Part shown: one piece after another, positions 16,702 through 23,254 of the stretch | Layout: every line of letters starts with the position of its first letter | Numbering within the stretch: position 1 is the stretch's first letter | Source of the DNA: Pacificimonas flava | Lineage (GTDB): Bacteria; Pseudomonadota; Alphaproteobacteria; Sphingomonadales; Sphingomonadaceae | DNA length: 64,000 nt | Reading direction: 5' to 3' | Assembly (NCBI RefSeq): GCF_000342165.1 | Contig: NZ_AMRV01000002.1 | Location: 1 to 64,000, forward strand | Notes under the pieces: generated by a model | Told to the model about the DNA's origin: nothing | Seen by the model: the letters and a program-made list of their open reading frames with translations, nothing else | Databases searched by the model: none | Position numbers and translations under genes: made by a program

Positions 16702-17843
16702 AGGTCGAGCACCATGAAGATCACCGCGAAGATCGCGTCGAACATGATGATCAGGAAGATCGCGTGGACAACCGCCGCCGTCACGTGCCGCCCGAGGCTC
16801 TGCGTGTCGCCTTCCACGAGCAGGCCTTGGCGGCAGCCGATCGCGGCGATCAGCAATGCCAGGAACGGGGCCTTGCTCATCCCGATCCAGAAATGGCGCA
16901 GCTCCACGGTCTCGATCAGGCGGCTGATGAAGAAGGTCGGGCTCAGATCCATCGTGATCCAGCTGACCAGAAGCCCGCCCACCAGGCCGCCGATATCGGC
17001 CACGAAGGTGAGGATCGGCATCATCAGCAGCGCCGCCAGCACTCGCGGTACGACCAGTGCATGGAACCGGTCGACACCCATTACCTGCATGGCATGCGTT
17101 TCCTGGTTCATCCGCATGGATCCCAGTTCGGCCGCGAAGGACGAAGCCGATCGTCCGGCAAGCAGGATCGCCGCGATGACCACCCCGAACTCGCGCAGGA
17201 TGGCGACACCGACCAGTTCGACCGTGAAGACCGAAACCCCCAGCGTCGTCAGCAAATTGGCGCCGACCAGCGCGATCACCGCGCCGATGAAGAAGGTCAT
17301 GGTGAAGACGATCGGCAAGGCGTTGACGCCCACCGCCTCCATCATCGCGAACAAGGGCGTAAGCCGCAGCCGCCGCGGTGCCGCGAGCGTGTGGCCGAGC
17401 GTGAGGGTCAGGCGTCCGGCGAACACCATGCTGCCATAGGCTTCGTGCCACAATGTCTCGACCCGCTCACCGGTGCGCACGAAGAAGCCGAACAGGCCGT
17501 GCGGCCTGGTCTGGCGGGGCGCTTCCGGTTCGCCGGAACGCTCGATCAACTCGGCAAGGCGATCGAGGTCGTCGCGCCCCGAGTTACGCAACGCCGCGGC
17601 GCCTCCGGTGAGGCGCGCAAGCGCAAAGGCCCCGGCGGTGTCGACCTCGCCCATATGGGAAACGTCGAGCCGCGCTCTTTCAGTGCGGTGCGCGCCGAGC
17701 TGTCCCGTCACGCCGCTCAATTGAGTCACGATCCAATCGCCGGAGGCGATTAGACGCAGGTCCGGGTGTTCCTGCCACTCGACCCCGGCCGGAGCACGAC
17801 GATCCGGCGACGCTTCGTTGGCCGCCGCTTGGTCCGTCACCAT
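16698..17843 (-). CDS. MCE transporter permease with N-terminal STAS domain (MlaE-like, MlaB fused)
   Basis: Inner-membrane permease of the lipid-asymmetry transporter. The 381-residue protein has about 110 N-terminal residues resembling a STAS domain (DLRLIASGDWIVTQLSGV, RLDVSHMGEVDTAGAFAL), then the MlaE fold with TMTFFIGAVIALVGANLL, ELGSMRMNQETHAMQVMGVD and LLIAAIGCRQGL. In E. coli STAS is the separate gene mlaB; here the regulator domain is fused to the permease. The start at 17843 was chosen for GGAG seven bases upstream; an ATG at 17858 would add five residues. First gene of the leftward cluster. Confidence 0.92.
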   Translation of the reverse strand: MVTDQAAANEASPDRRAPAGVEWQEHPDLRLIASGDWIVTQLSGVTGQLGAHRTERARLDVSHMGEVDTAGAFALARLTGGAAALRNSGRDDLDRLAELIERSGEPEAPRQTRPHGLFGFFVRTGERVETLWHEAYGSMVFAGRLTLTLGHTLAAPRRLRLTPLFAMMEAVGVNALPIVFTMTFFIGAVIALVGANLLTTLGVSVFTVELVGVAILREFGVVIAAILLAGRSASSFAAELGSMRMNQETHAMQVMGVDRFHALVVPRVLAALLMMPILTFVADIGGLVGGLLVSWITMDLSPTFFISRLIETVELRHFWIGMSKAPFLALLIAAIGCRQGLLVEGDTQSLGRHVTAAVVHAIFLIIMFDAIFAVIFMVLDL

Positions 17844-18026
17844 CGACAAGCTCCACATTCCGGCTTGGCGGCACCCGAAGCGACCGACCCGGAACGCAGC
17901 CAGACCCGGTCCCCGGAGCGCCTCTGCCACGAACATGAAAAAGCTCCACCGAGCCGCTGTGCCAGAACGGTCATGGCACGGTATATGGGGCCCGAGACGA
18001 ACAGCGACCGATCACTCCTGAAGCAA

Positions 18027-18071
18027 GACCGACCTTGGTCTAGCACGGTCTTTCCGAGAACGAAACGGTCT
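18027..18071. promoter_or_regulatory. operator-like repeats upstream of the mla-type operon
   Basis: The heptamer ACGGTCT occurs twice, at 18045-18051 and 18065-18071, exactly 20 bases apart (two helical turns). Just beside it, AGACC(18027) and GGTCT(18042) flank an inverted repeat AGACCGACCTTGGTCT. Such spaced repeats are typical of TetR-family operators, and the nearest upstream coding remnant is a TetR C-terminus. The rest of the 17844-18206 gap holds no gene; a TATACC on the minus strand near 17980 could be a -10 element. Confidence 0.4.
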
Positions 18072-18138
18072 GGTTTAGTTAAAAAGGTTAGGAGCGCCTC
18101 GGGCGCGAAGCAGGCAAGCGCGAAGTGGCCAATGCTTT

Positions 18139-18200
18139 CGTGTGCATAGCGAGCGGTTCCCCGGTCCGGCGTGTGCATAGCGAGCGGTTCCCCGGTCCGG
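18139..18200. repeat. perfect tandem duplication of a 31-bp unit
   Basis: The unit beginning CGTGTGCATAGCGAGCGG and ending CCCCGGTCCGG occurs at 18139-18169 and again at 18170-18200 with no difference. It lies between the TetR remnant and the operator-like repeats. Identity of the copies indicates a recent slippage or duplication event. Confidence 0.95.
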
Positions 18201-18206
18201 GAATTG

Positions 18207-18386
18207 TCAGGCCTGCTTCTCGCTCCTGGAAGTGCGACATCCGGTCGGCGTGCCGGCGCGTAGTGCAACCATGATGAAATCGAGTGTTTCGTCGAACCAC
18301 GCATTTCCCGGCTCGAGAAGATCGGGAGCCATTCCGCTCACGATCTGGTGATGCGGGCTTATTACCAGAAAATCGAAGATGATCCG
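18207..18386 (-). pseudogene. C-terminal remnant of a TetR-family transcriptional regulator
   Basis: About 60 codons end at a TGA at 18207. The translation includes RIIFDFLVISPHHQIV, SGMAPDLLEPGNAWFDETLD and FIMVALRAGT, resembling the ligand-domain tail of TetR/AcrR-family repressors; the N-terminal DNA-binding helix-turn-helix is absent. The frame is cut exactly at the left end of the IS3-family element (18387) and its 5' part is not found on the other side. It is in the same orientation as, and directly upstream of, the envelope operon, so it was probably its local repressor (inference). Confidence 0.6.
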
Positions 18387-18450
18387 TGAGGTGGTGCCGG
18401 AAATTCGGACAGGGTGTTAAGCTCATCCCGACCTGAAGGAATGGACGGGA

Positions 18451-18735
18451 ATGAAGACGACGAGGAAGCGCTACAGCGCGCAGTTCAAGGCCAAGGTGGC
18501 GATGGAAGCGATCCGGGGCGACCTGACTCTGGCGGAGCTGGCAGCGAAGCATGGCATCCACCATACGATGATCGGGACCTGGAAGCGTCAGGCGATGGAC
18601 GGCATGGCTGGCCTGTTCGAAGGTGGCGATCAGGGTTCGAAGGCTGCCAGCGAGGCGGAAATCGAGAAGCTGCATGCCAAGATCGGGGAGTTGGTCGTGG
18701 AACGCGATTTTTTAGCCAAAGCCTCCGGTCGATGA
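18451..18735 (+). CDS. IS3-family OrfA (DNA-binding subunit)
   Basis: 94-residue helix-turn-helix protein that binds the element ends: MKTTRKRYSAQFKAKVAMEA, then LTLAELAAKHGIHHTMIGTW and a leucine-zipper-like end (EAEIEKLHAKIGELVVERDF). The frame ends in TGA at 18735, overlapping the ATG of orfB. Near its end is the heptamer T TTT TTA (18708-18714), in the right phase for a -1 frameshift into orfB. Confidence 0.93.
   Translation: MKTTRKRYSAQFKAKVAMEAIRGDLTLAELAAKHGIHHTMIGTWKRQAMDGMAGLFEGGDQGSKAASEAEIEKLHAKIGELVVERDFLAKASGR
18708..18714 (+). other. candidate -1 ribosomal frameshift site T TTT TTA
   Basis: Seven bases in the X XXY YYZ arrangement relative to the orfA frame. A -1 slip here leads into the orfB frame, which is open through this point and continues FFSQSLRSMSVARRR, giving an OrfAB transframe transposase. 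Most IS3 elements use A AAA AAG instead. ATGA-coupled restart at 18732 is the alternative route to OrfB. Confidence 0.5.
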
Positions 18736-19622
18736 GCGTGGCACGGAGGCGGTCTATGATCGAACCTGCTCATCAGCGCCTGTCGATCGCGGCGCAGTGC
18801 CGGCTGTTGTCGATCAGCCGGTCGTCCTATTATTACGCACGGGTGCCCGAGACCGAAGTGACGCTGGCGCTGATGCGGAGGATCGACGCGACGTTCCTGG
18901 ACTGTCCCTGGTATGGCAGCCGGCAGATGGTCCGGCACCTACGGCGCAATGGCCACGACGTTGGGCGACGACGGGTGCGCCGGCTCATGGCAAAGATGGG
19001 CTTGTCGCCGATCTACCAGCGGCCGCGCACGAGCGATCCACACCCGCAACACCGGGTCTATCCCTATCTGCTGCGCAATCTGGCGATCGAGCGGCCGAAC
19101 CATGTCTGGTGCGCGGATGTGACCTATATTCCGATGCGTCGGGGCTTCCTCTATCTGGTCGCCATCATGGACTGGGCGACAAGGAAGGTGCTGGCCTGGC
19201 GATTATCGAACACGATGGACACCGGCTTCTGTGTCGCGGCATTGGAGGAAGCACTGGCGCGCTTCGGCAGACCCGAGATCTTCAATACAGACCAAGGCAG
19301 CCAGTTCACCAGCTTCGCGTTCACCAGCGTGCTGCGCGATGCCGAGGTGCGCATCAGCATGGATGGCCGAGGCCGCTGGATGGATAACGTCTTTATCGAG
19401 CGACTGTGGCGATCTCTCAAATATGAATGCGTCTATCTCCACGCCTTTGAGACCGGTTCTGAGCTGCGGAACGGCCTTGCCCGGTGGGTCACCTATTACA
19501 ACACGCAGCGACCGCACTCTGGTCTGGCGGGGCAAACCCCGGCAGAGGCCTATGGGCGGATCGAAGAAACAGATCATGGGGGGCATGCCCCCCATGATCT
19601 GATGACGAAACTGGCGGCATAA
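18732..19622 (+). CDS. IS3-family OrfB (DDE catalytic subunit)
   Basis: 296-residue rve-type integrase domain. The DD(35)E triad is visible as WCADVTYIPM, IFNTDQGSQFTS and WMDNVFIERLWRSLKYE. An N-terminal HTH_21-like region (QCRLLSISRSSYYY, GSRQMVRHLRRNGHDVGRRR) precedes it. The frame is intact, so the element is probably still competent. The start at 18732 overlaps orfA; production may also be by frameshifting. Confidence 0.95.
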   Translation: MSVARRRSMIEPAHQRLSIAAQCRLLSISRSSYYYARVPETEVTLALMRRIDATFLDCPWYGSRQMVRHLRRNGHDVGRRRVRRLMAKMGLSPIYQRPRTSDPHPQHRVYPYLLRNLAIERPNHVWCADVTYIPMRRGFLYLVAIMDWATRKVLAWRLSNTMDTGFCVAALEEALARFGRPEIFNTDQGSQFTSFAFTSVLRDAEVRISMDGRGRWMDNVFIERLWRSLKYECVYLHAFETGSELRNGLARWVTYYNTQRPHSGLAGQTPAEAYGRIEETDHGGHAPHDLMTKLAA

Positions 19623-19679
19623 TCACTACAAGGATGAGCTTAACTTCGCCGCCAAACTGTCCAAAAAGGCGGGACCACC

Positions 19680-19991
19680 TCAGAAGTCGCGGCGGCTATC
19701 GGCTACGATCAGCACGGTGACAAAAGTGTTATCCGGCAGGTAAATCACGCGATAAGGCGGTAGCGACAGCTGGCGGTAGGCACGGATCCCCAGCGCCTCT
19801 AGTTCCGGCGGCACGCAACCGCGCTCGGGATAATCGATCAGTTCCTCGATGCCCTTTACGAGCCGGTCGAGAAGTGCCTCTGCTCCATCGCTGCCTTCTG
19901 CACCGCGCTGTGCCAGGCGACGCCGGTAAATGCCCGAGAGGTCATGTTCGGCGCCCGCCGCAAGGCGGACCTGCACCTTGCTCTTCCCCAC
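19680..19991 (-). CDS. ParE/RelE-type toxin, C-terminus cut by IS
   Basis: 103-residue type II toxin: VQVRLAAGAEHDLSGIYRRR, YPERGCVPPELEALGIRAYR, QLSLPPYRVIYLP and VTVLIVADSRRDF match the ParE-family plasmid-stabilisation toxins. Family members normally continue after GRRD(M) with about a dozen residues (QxLLxRRLL type). Here the coding sequence reaches the IS3-family end and the first three bases of that end (TGA) act as stop, so the tail is lost and activity may be altered. Start is GTG at 19991, three bases after the antitoxin stop. Confidence 0.82.
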   Translation of the reverse strand: MGKSKVQVRLAAGAEHDLSGIYRRRLAQRGAEGSDGAEALLDRLVKGIEELIDYPERGCVPPELEALGIRAYRQLSLPPYRVIYLPDNTFVTVLIVADSRRDF

Positions 19992-19994
19992 GGG

Positions 19995-20258
19995 TCAGCG
20001 ACCACGGATACGGTCGGCCAAACCTTCCACGGAACGCGTCTGCTCTGCCGCCATCTCGTCTTGGCCAAGCGCCAGCAACTTGAGCAGTGCCAGGGATTCC
20101 TGGGTCGTCTCATAGCTGCCAACGTCCTGCAAAACGGCCTTTGCCTCGCCGTTCTGGGTAATGACCAACGGTGGCGCGCCGTCGCCCAGTTCACGGATCA
20201 GGTCGGCGCTGTGCGCCTTGAGGTAGCTGATTGGCTTGATACGGGTTTCGAGGTTCAT
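19995..20258 (-). CDS. Phd/YefM-type antitoxin
   Basis: 87-residue partner of the downstream toxin. The N-terminal Phd/YefM DNA-binding fold is recognisable: RIKPISYLKAHSADLIREL, PPLVITQNGEAKAVLQDVGS, then a helical toxin-binding tail (LLALGQDEMAAEQTRSVEGL). The antitoxin-first order with three bases between the genes is standard and allows autoregulation from the promoter upstream. Confidence 0.9.
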   Translation of the reverse strand: MNLETRIKPISYLKAHSADLIRELGDGAPPLVITQNGEAKAVLQDVGSYETTQESLALLKLLALGQDEMAAEQTRSVEGLADRIRGR

Positions 20259-20286
20259 ATGGATAGTCCGGCCAGAATTTGGTCAG

Positions 20287-20315
20287 AATATAGTCCAGAT
20301 AGACGCTTTCTTCAA
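20287..20315 (-). promoter_or_regulatory. sigma70-like promoter of the toxin-antitoxin operon
   Basis: On the minus strand TTGAAG (20315-20310) and TATATT (20292-20287) are 17 bases apart, close to consensus, and lie about 30 bases upstream of the antitoxin ATG. GGACTAT occurs twice around and below the -10 box, and TTCTG twice; these may be the antitoxin operator. The rest of 20259-20504 has no gene. Confidence 0.6.
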
Positions 20316-20543
20316 GTACATGTTCGGCTTTCTGCAACCGCGAACAAAGCGGCCGTTTCCGGAGCCAAGTCGAGCCGTCGAAACCCGCCCTTCGTTCATT
20401 ACCGTGATTGTCGGTTCAATGGCCGGTCTCAGGCGTCGCTTCTGGCCATCTCAGCGGCGAAATTGTCGTGGAAAGCAGTAACCGATCACCTGTTTCTGAT
20501 GTGACTAGGCTTCGTGGACAAAGCTTGACCTGAGACTGAGCGC

Positions 20544-21011
20544 TTGATTCAAGGCTACCTTTTGGAGGCAGCGTTGGGCGAGCGGATCGGTGTAGCGGAT
20601 GAGGAGTGGGCGCTGATCGGGCCGCTGCTGCCTGCTGAGCGCGGCCGTGGCTGCCGCCCTGCACAGGATAATCGCCGCTATTTCGAGGGCATGATGTGGA
20701 TTGCCCGGACCGGTGCGCAATGGCGGCATTTGCCGGACGAGTATGGCAAGTGGAACAGCGTCTTCAGGCGGTATCGACGATGGGTCACGACCGGCGTGTT
20801 CGATGCCATGCTCGAGACGCTGGCCGAACTGGCAGGGCGCGATATCGCTGCCGACATGATCGATAGCACCGTGGTCCGGGCACATCATTGTGCAGTCGGC
20901 ATAAAAAGGGGACTCAGCAAACCGAGGCTCTCGGCCGATCGCGCGGAGGCTTCACCACCAAGCTGCACGCCAGATGCGACGCGAGGGGCCTCCCGCTCGG
21001 CTTCGTGCTGA
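20544..21011 (+). CDS. IS5-family transposase, first frame
   Basis: 155-codon frame (TTG start; a shorter start just before GVADEEWALIGPLLP is possible) with the DUF4096-type N-terminus, MMWIARTGAQWRHLPDEYGK and the first catalytic Asp in DMIDSTVVRAHHC. After about residue 122 the true protein continues in the -1 frame; the residues after GIKRGLSK are shadow sequence. An A5G4 run at 20903-20911 is the probable slip site. Confidence 0.85.
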   Translation: MIQGYLLEAALGERIGVADEEWALIGPLLPAERGRGCRPAQDNRRYFEGMMWIARTGAQWRHLPDEYGKWNSVFRRYRRWVTTGVFDAMLETLAELAGRDIAADMIDSTVVRAHHCAVGIKRGLSKPRLSADRAEASPPSCTPDATRGASRSASC

Positions 21012-21358
21012 CGCCCGGCCAGACGCATGATGTGCAGGGCTTTGGGCCCCTGTTCCGAATGATCGGCGAGCGGGTCGAGGCATTCCTGGCCGATCGCGGC
21101 TACGATGCCGACGCCATCCGCGAGCAAATCGCGGCCGCTGGCGTTGAAGCGGTGATCCCGGCCAAGAGCAATCGCCGCAATCCGGTCCCGCATGACCCGA
21201 CTAAATACCGCTGGCGCAACCTGGTCGAGCGCCTGTTCAACAAACTGAAGAACTGGCGCAGGGTCGCCACCCGCTACGACAAAACCAAGGAATCCTATCT
21301 CGGCTTCGTCGCTCTCGCTTCAATCAAGCTCTGGATACCCTTTGTCCACGAAGCCTAG
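20888..21358 (+). CDS. IS5-family transposase, second frame
   Basis: 156-codon frame carrying the second Asp (FLADRGYDADAIREQ) and the Glu (YRWRNLVERLFNKLKNWRRV, the Y-R-E-K signature). A fusion joined at the A-run would read GIKKGTQQTEALGRSRGGF, as in intact family members. The first listed start (TTG at 20888) is probably not used; expression needs a -1 frameshift from the first frame. Confidence 0.85.
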   Translation: MCSRHKKGTQQTEALGRSRGGFTTKLHARCDARGLPLGFVLTPGQTHDVQGFGPLFRMIGERVEAFLADRGYDADAIREQIAAAGVEAVIPAKSNRRNPVPHDPTKYRWRNLVERLFNKLKNWRRVATRYDKTKESYLGFVALASIKLWIPFVHEA

Positions 21359-21722
21359 TTGGCTCGGAAATTGCGGGGCGATACAAGGTAGTCGCGATCA
21401 GCGAGCCAGTTCCAATCGGCACCAACTTATCAGCAGGTGAACCAGAGATGGGAATCGAAATCTGCGTCGAAGAAATCTAGGGATAGGCGAGCTTAACTTG
21501 CGTCCCGTCTGCTGAAGCTGCGCTAGAGAGTGGGCCAGTCAAGATTCGGGCGCAAAACGGAGATGATTAGCGCGCCAAAAATTGCCTTCACGCACCAAGA
21601 AGCGTCCCGGAAAGCCCCAGAATGTGCTGGAAAAGCCCGCACATTGTGTGGGGCCAATCGTAGGAACGCTTTCTACAATTCTGCTAAGAGTTGTTTAAAA
21701 ACAAGACACTAAGGCAGTTGAC
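21359..21722. other. 364-base gap between IS5-family element and tRNA-Arg
   Basis: I see no gene here; short frames have no family resemblance. A small A/T-rich inverted repeat (TTGTTTTTAAACAA on the minus strand, about 21689-21703) lies shortly after the tRNA 3' end and could help end tRNA transcription. GAGCTTAACTT near 21489 also appears inside the IS3-family right end, but is too short to be called a remnant. Confidence 0.5.
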
Positions 21723-21799
<77 letters not shown>

Positions 21800-21950
21800 A
21801 TCTGTGAGTGCTGCGGGCGCTTAGCAAAAGGCGGGGTGCGAGGCCAAGCGCTATTCCTTGCCGGCGTGAAATTAGCGTGGCTGCGGCGGCGGCTCGGGCG
21901 CATGGCGGCAGAACCCAGAAAATGGACGGCATCCTGAAAGTGGACGGGGG

Positions 21951-21976
21951 CCGCGCGCCGGAACTCTGGCGCGCGG
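21951..21976. other. perfect 9-bp GC hairpin in the gap between tRNA-Arg and nth
   Basis: CCGCGCGCC at 21951-21959 and GGCGCGCGG at 21968-21976 form a 9-bp stem with an 8-base loop. No T-run follows on either strand. It may end transcription of nth, which reads leftward and stops at 22063. The rest of 21800-22062 holds no recognised gene. Confidence 0.4.
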
Positions 21977-22062
21977 CGGACCCCTTTACGCAACAGATCG
22001 CCAAACTCCGCGATCCAGAGCCCATTCAGCATGCGCGGGGTGAATACCCGGTTTACGAACTC

Positions 22063-22698
22063 TTAAGCCGTGGTTTTGCCCTCATAGGCGCACAGGTCCG
22101 CCACCGGACACCGCCAGCACTCGGGCCGGCGCGCCTTGCAGAGGTGCCGCCCGTGCAGGATCAGATAGTGATGCGCATCCATGATATGCGCCTTCGGCAC
22201 CACCGACATCAGCCGTTCCTCGACCGCCTCCACCGTCTTGCCCGGCGCAAGACCCGTCCGGTTCGACACGCGGAAGACATGGGTGTCGACGGCAAGCGTC
22301 GGTTCGCCGAACGCAGTGTTGAGAACGACGTTCGCGGTCTTGCGCCCTACCCCGGGAAGCGCCTCCAGCGCGGCGCGGCTGGACGGCACCCGGCCGTCAT
22401 GTTCGGCGAGCAGCTTTTCCGACAGCGCGATGACGTTCCGCGCCTTCGAATTGTAGAGGCCGATCGTCTTTATGTGTTCGCGCAGCCCCTCCTCCCCCAG
22501 GGCGACCATGGCCGCGGGATCACGCACGTCCTGGAACAGAGCGCGGGTCGCCTTGTTGACGCCGACGTCGGTCGCCTGTGCGGACAGCACGACCGCAACC
22601 AGCAGCGTGAAGTCGTTGACATATTCCAGCTCGGTCTGGGGGTCGGGGTGCGCCTCTGCCAACCGGTCGAAGAAGGTCTCGATATCCTGCGTCTTCAT
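22063..22698 (-). CDS. nth: endonuclease III
   Basis: DNA N-glycosylase/AP lyase that removes oxidised pyrimidines in base-excision repair. The 211-residue product has the helix-hairpin-helix with catalytic Lys (LPGVGRKTANVVLN), the catalytic Asp in VDTHVFRVSNR, and a C-terminal 4Fe-4S cluster with the C-x6-C-x2-C-x5-C pattern (CKARRPECWRCPVADLC). Start at 22698 (MKTQDIETFF) gives the usual family length. Divergent from the DUF2244 gene, 48 bases apart. Confidence 0.96.
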   Translation of the reverse strand: MKTQDIETFFDRLAEAHPDPQTELEYVNDFTLLVAVVLSAQATDVGVNKATRALFQDVRDPAAMVALGEEGLREHIKTIGLYNSKARNVIALSEKLLAEHDGRVPSSRAALEALPGVGRKTANVVLNTAFGEPTLAVDTHVFRVSNRTGLAPGKTVEAVEERLMSVVPKAHIMDAHHYLILHGRHLCKARRPECWRCPVADLCAYEGKTTA

Positions 22699-22746
22699 GC
22701 CGCCCTGCCTAGCGTCCCCGGCGGGGGCTGATAAGATCGGCCGGCC

Positions 22747-23196
22747 ATGGCGCGCGATTCCTTCGACCTGACGCTGCAGCCGCCGGCGCCGCTGGGCACC
22801 GATGCCGCACGGATCGTGATCGGCGTTACCGCGCTCGTCATGCTCCTCGCCGCCCTGCGCTTTCTCCTGGTGGGAGCCTGGCTCGTTCTGCCCTTCATGA
22901 TCGTCGATCTGGCACTGCTCGTCTGGGCGTTTCGGGCCAGCCGCCGCGCCGCTCGAGCCTTCGAGCGCCTGCGCTTGACGGGCGATCGCCTGCTGGTCGA
23001 GCGTACCGATGCGCAGGGGCGGCAGGAACGCTGGGAACTGCCCCGCGCCTGGACGCGCGTCGAACTGGAGCAGCACGCGCCGCAGAACAGGCTCTGGCTG
23101 CGTCATCGCAGCCGGCGTCTGCTGATCGGCCGGCACCTCAACCGGCGCGAGCGCGGCGAAGTCTACGACGTCATCGCCGGCGCGCTCAATCGCTGA
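22747..23196 (+). CDS. DUF2244 membrane protein
   Basis: 149 residues with two close N-terminal membrane helices (ARIVIGVTALVMLLAALRFL, VGAWLVLPFMIVDLALLVWA) and a cytoplasmic domain containing RLTGDRLLVERTDAQGRQER and LLIGRHLNRRERGEVYDVIA. This is the DUF2244 family, common in alphaproteobacteria and often next to nth or cytochrome oxidase genes; function unknown. Confidence 0.85.
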   Translation: MARDSFDLTLQPPAPLGTDAARIVIGVTALVMLLAALRFLLVGAWLVLPFMIVDLALLVWAFRASRRAARAFERLRLTGDRLLVERTDAQGRQERWELPRAWTRVELEQHAPQNRLWLRHRSRRLLIGRHLNRRERGEVYDVIAGALNR

Positions 23197-23254
23197 GGTC
23201 CGGTCGGCATGTCCCGGGGTACGGGCGACCACCGGCCGCCCGTGATCCGGTCTG

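Larger units (their letters stand above)
18387..19682 (+). mobile_element. IS3-family insertion sequence, complete
   Basis: A 1296-bp element with TG...CA ends. The left end starts TGAGGTGGTGCCGG and the right end, read inward, TGAGGTGGTCCCGC; both reach GGACAG by base 26 and later share TTAAGCTCATCC. It carries orfA and orfB overlapping by ATGA. No target duplication is visible: the three bases outside are CCG on the left and GAA on the right. Both flanking genes are truncated at the ends, which indicates a rearrangement after or during insertion. Confidence 0.92.
20505..21358 (+). mobile_element. IS5-family (IS427-like) insertion sequence
   Basis: An 854-bp element whose ends are a perfect inverted repeat: CTAGGCTTCGTGGACAAAG at 20505-20523 and its complement at 21340-21358. 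CTAG (or its inner TA) is probably the duplicated target. It holds two overlapping transposase frames. The second frame's stop (TAG) lies inside the right repeat. Confidence 0.9.

Noticed and set aside
21489-21500. GAGCTTAACTT resembling the IS3-family right end
   Set aside because: Eleven bases only, with no further match to the element, so chance is likely.
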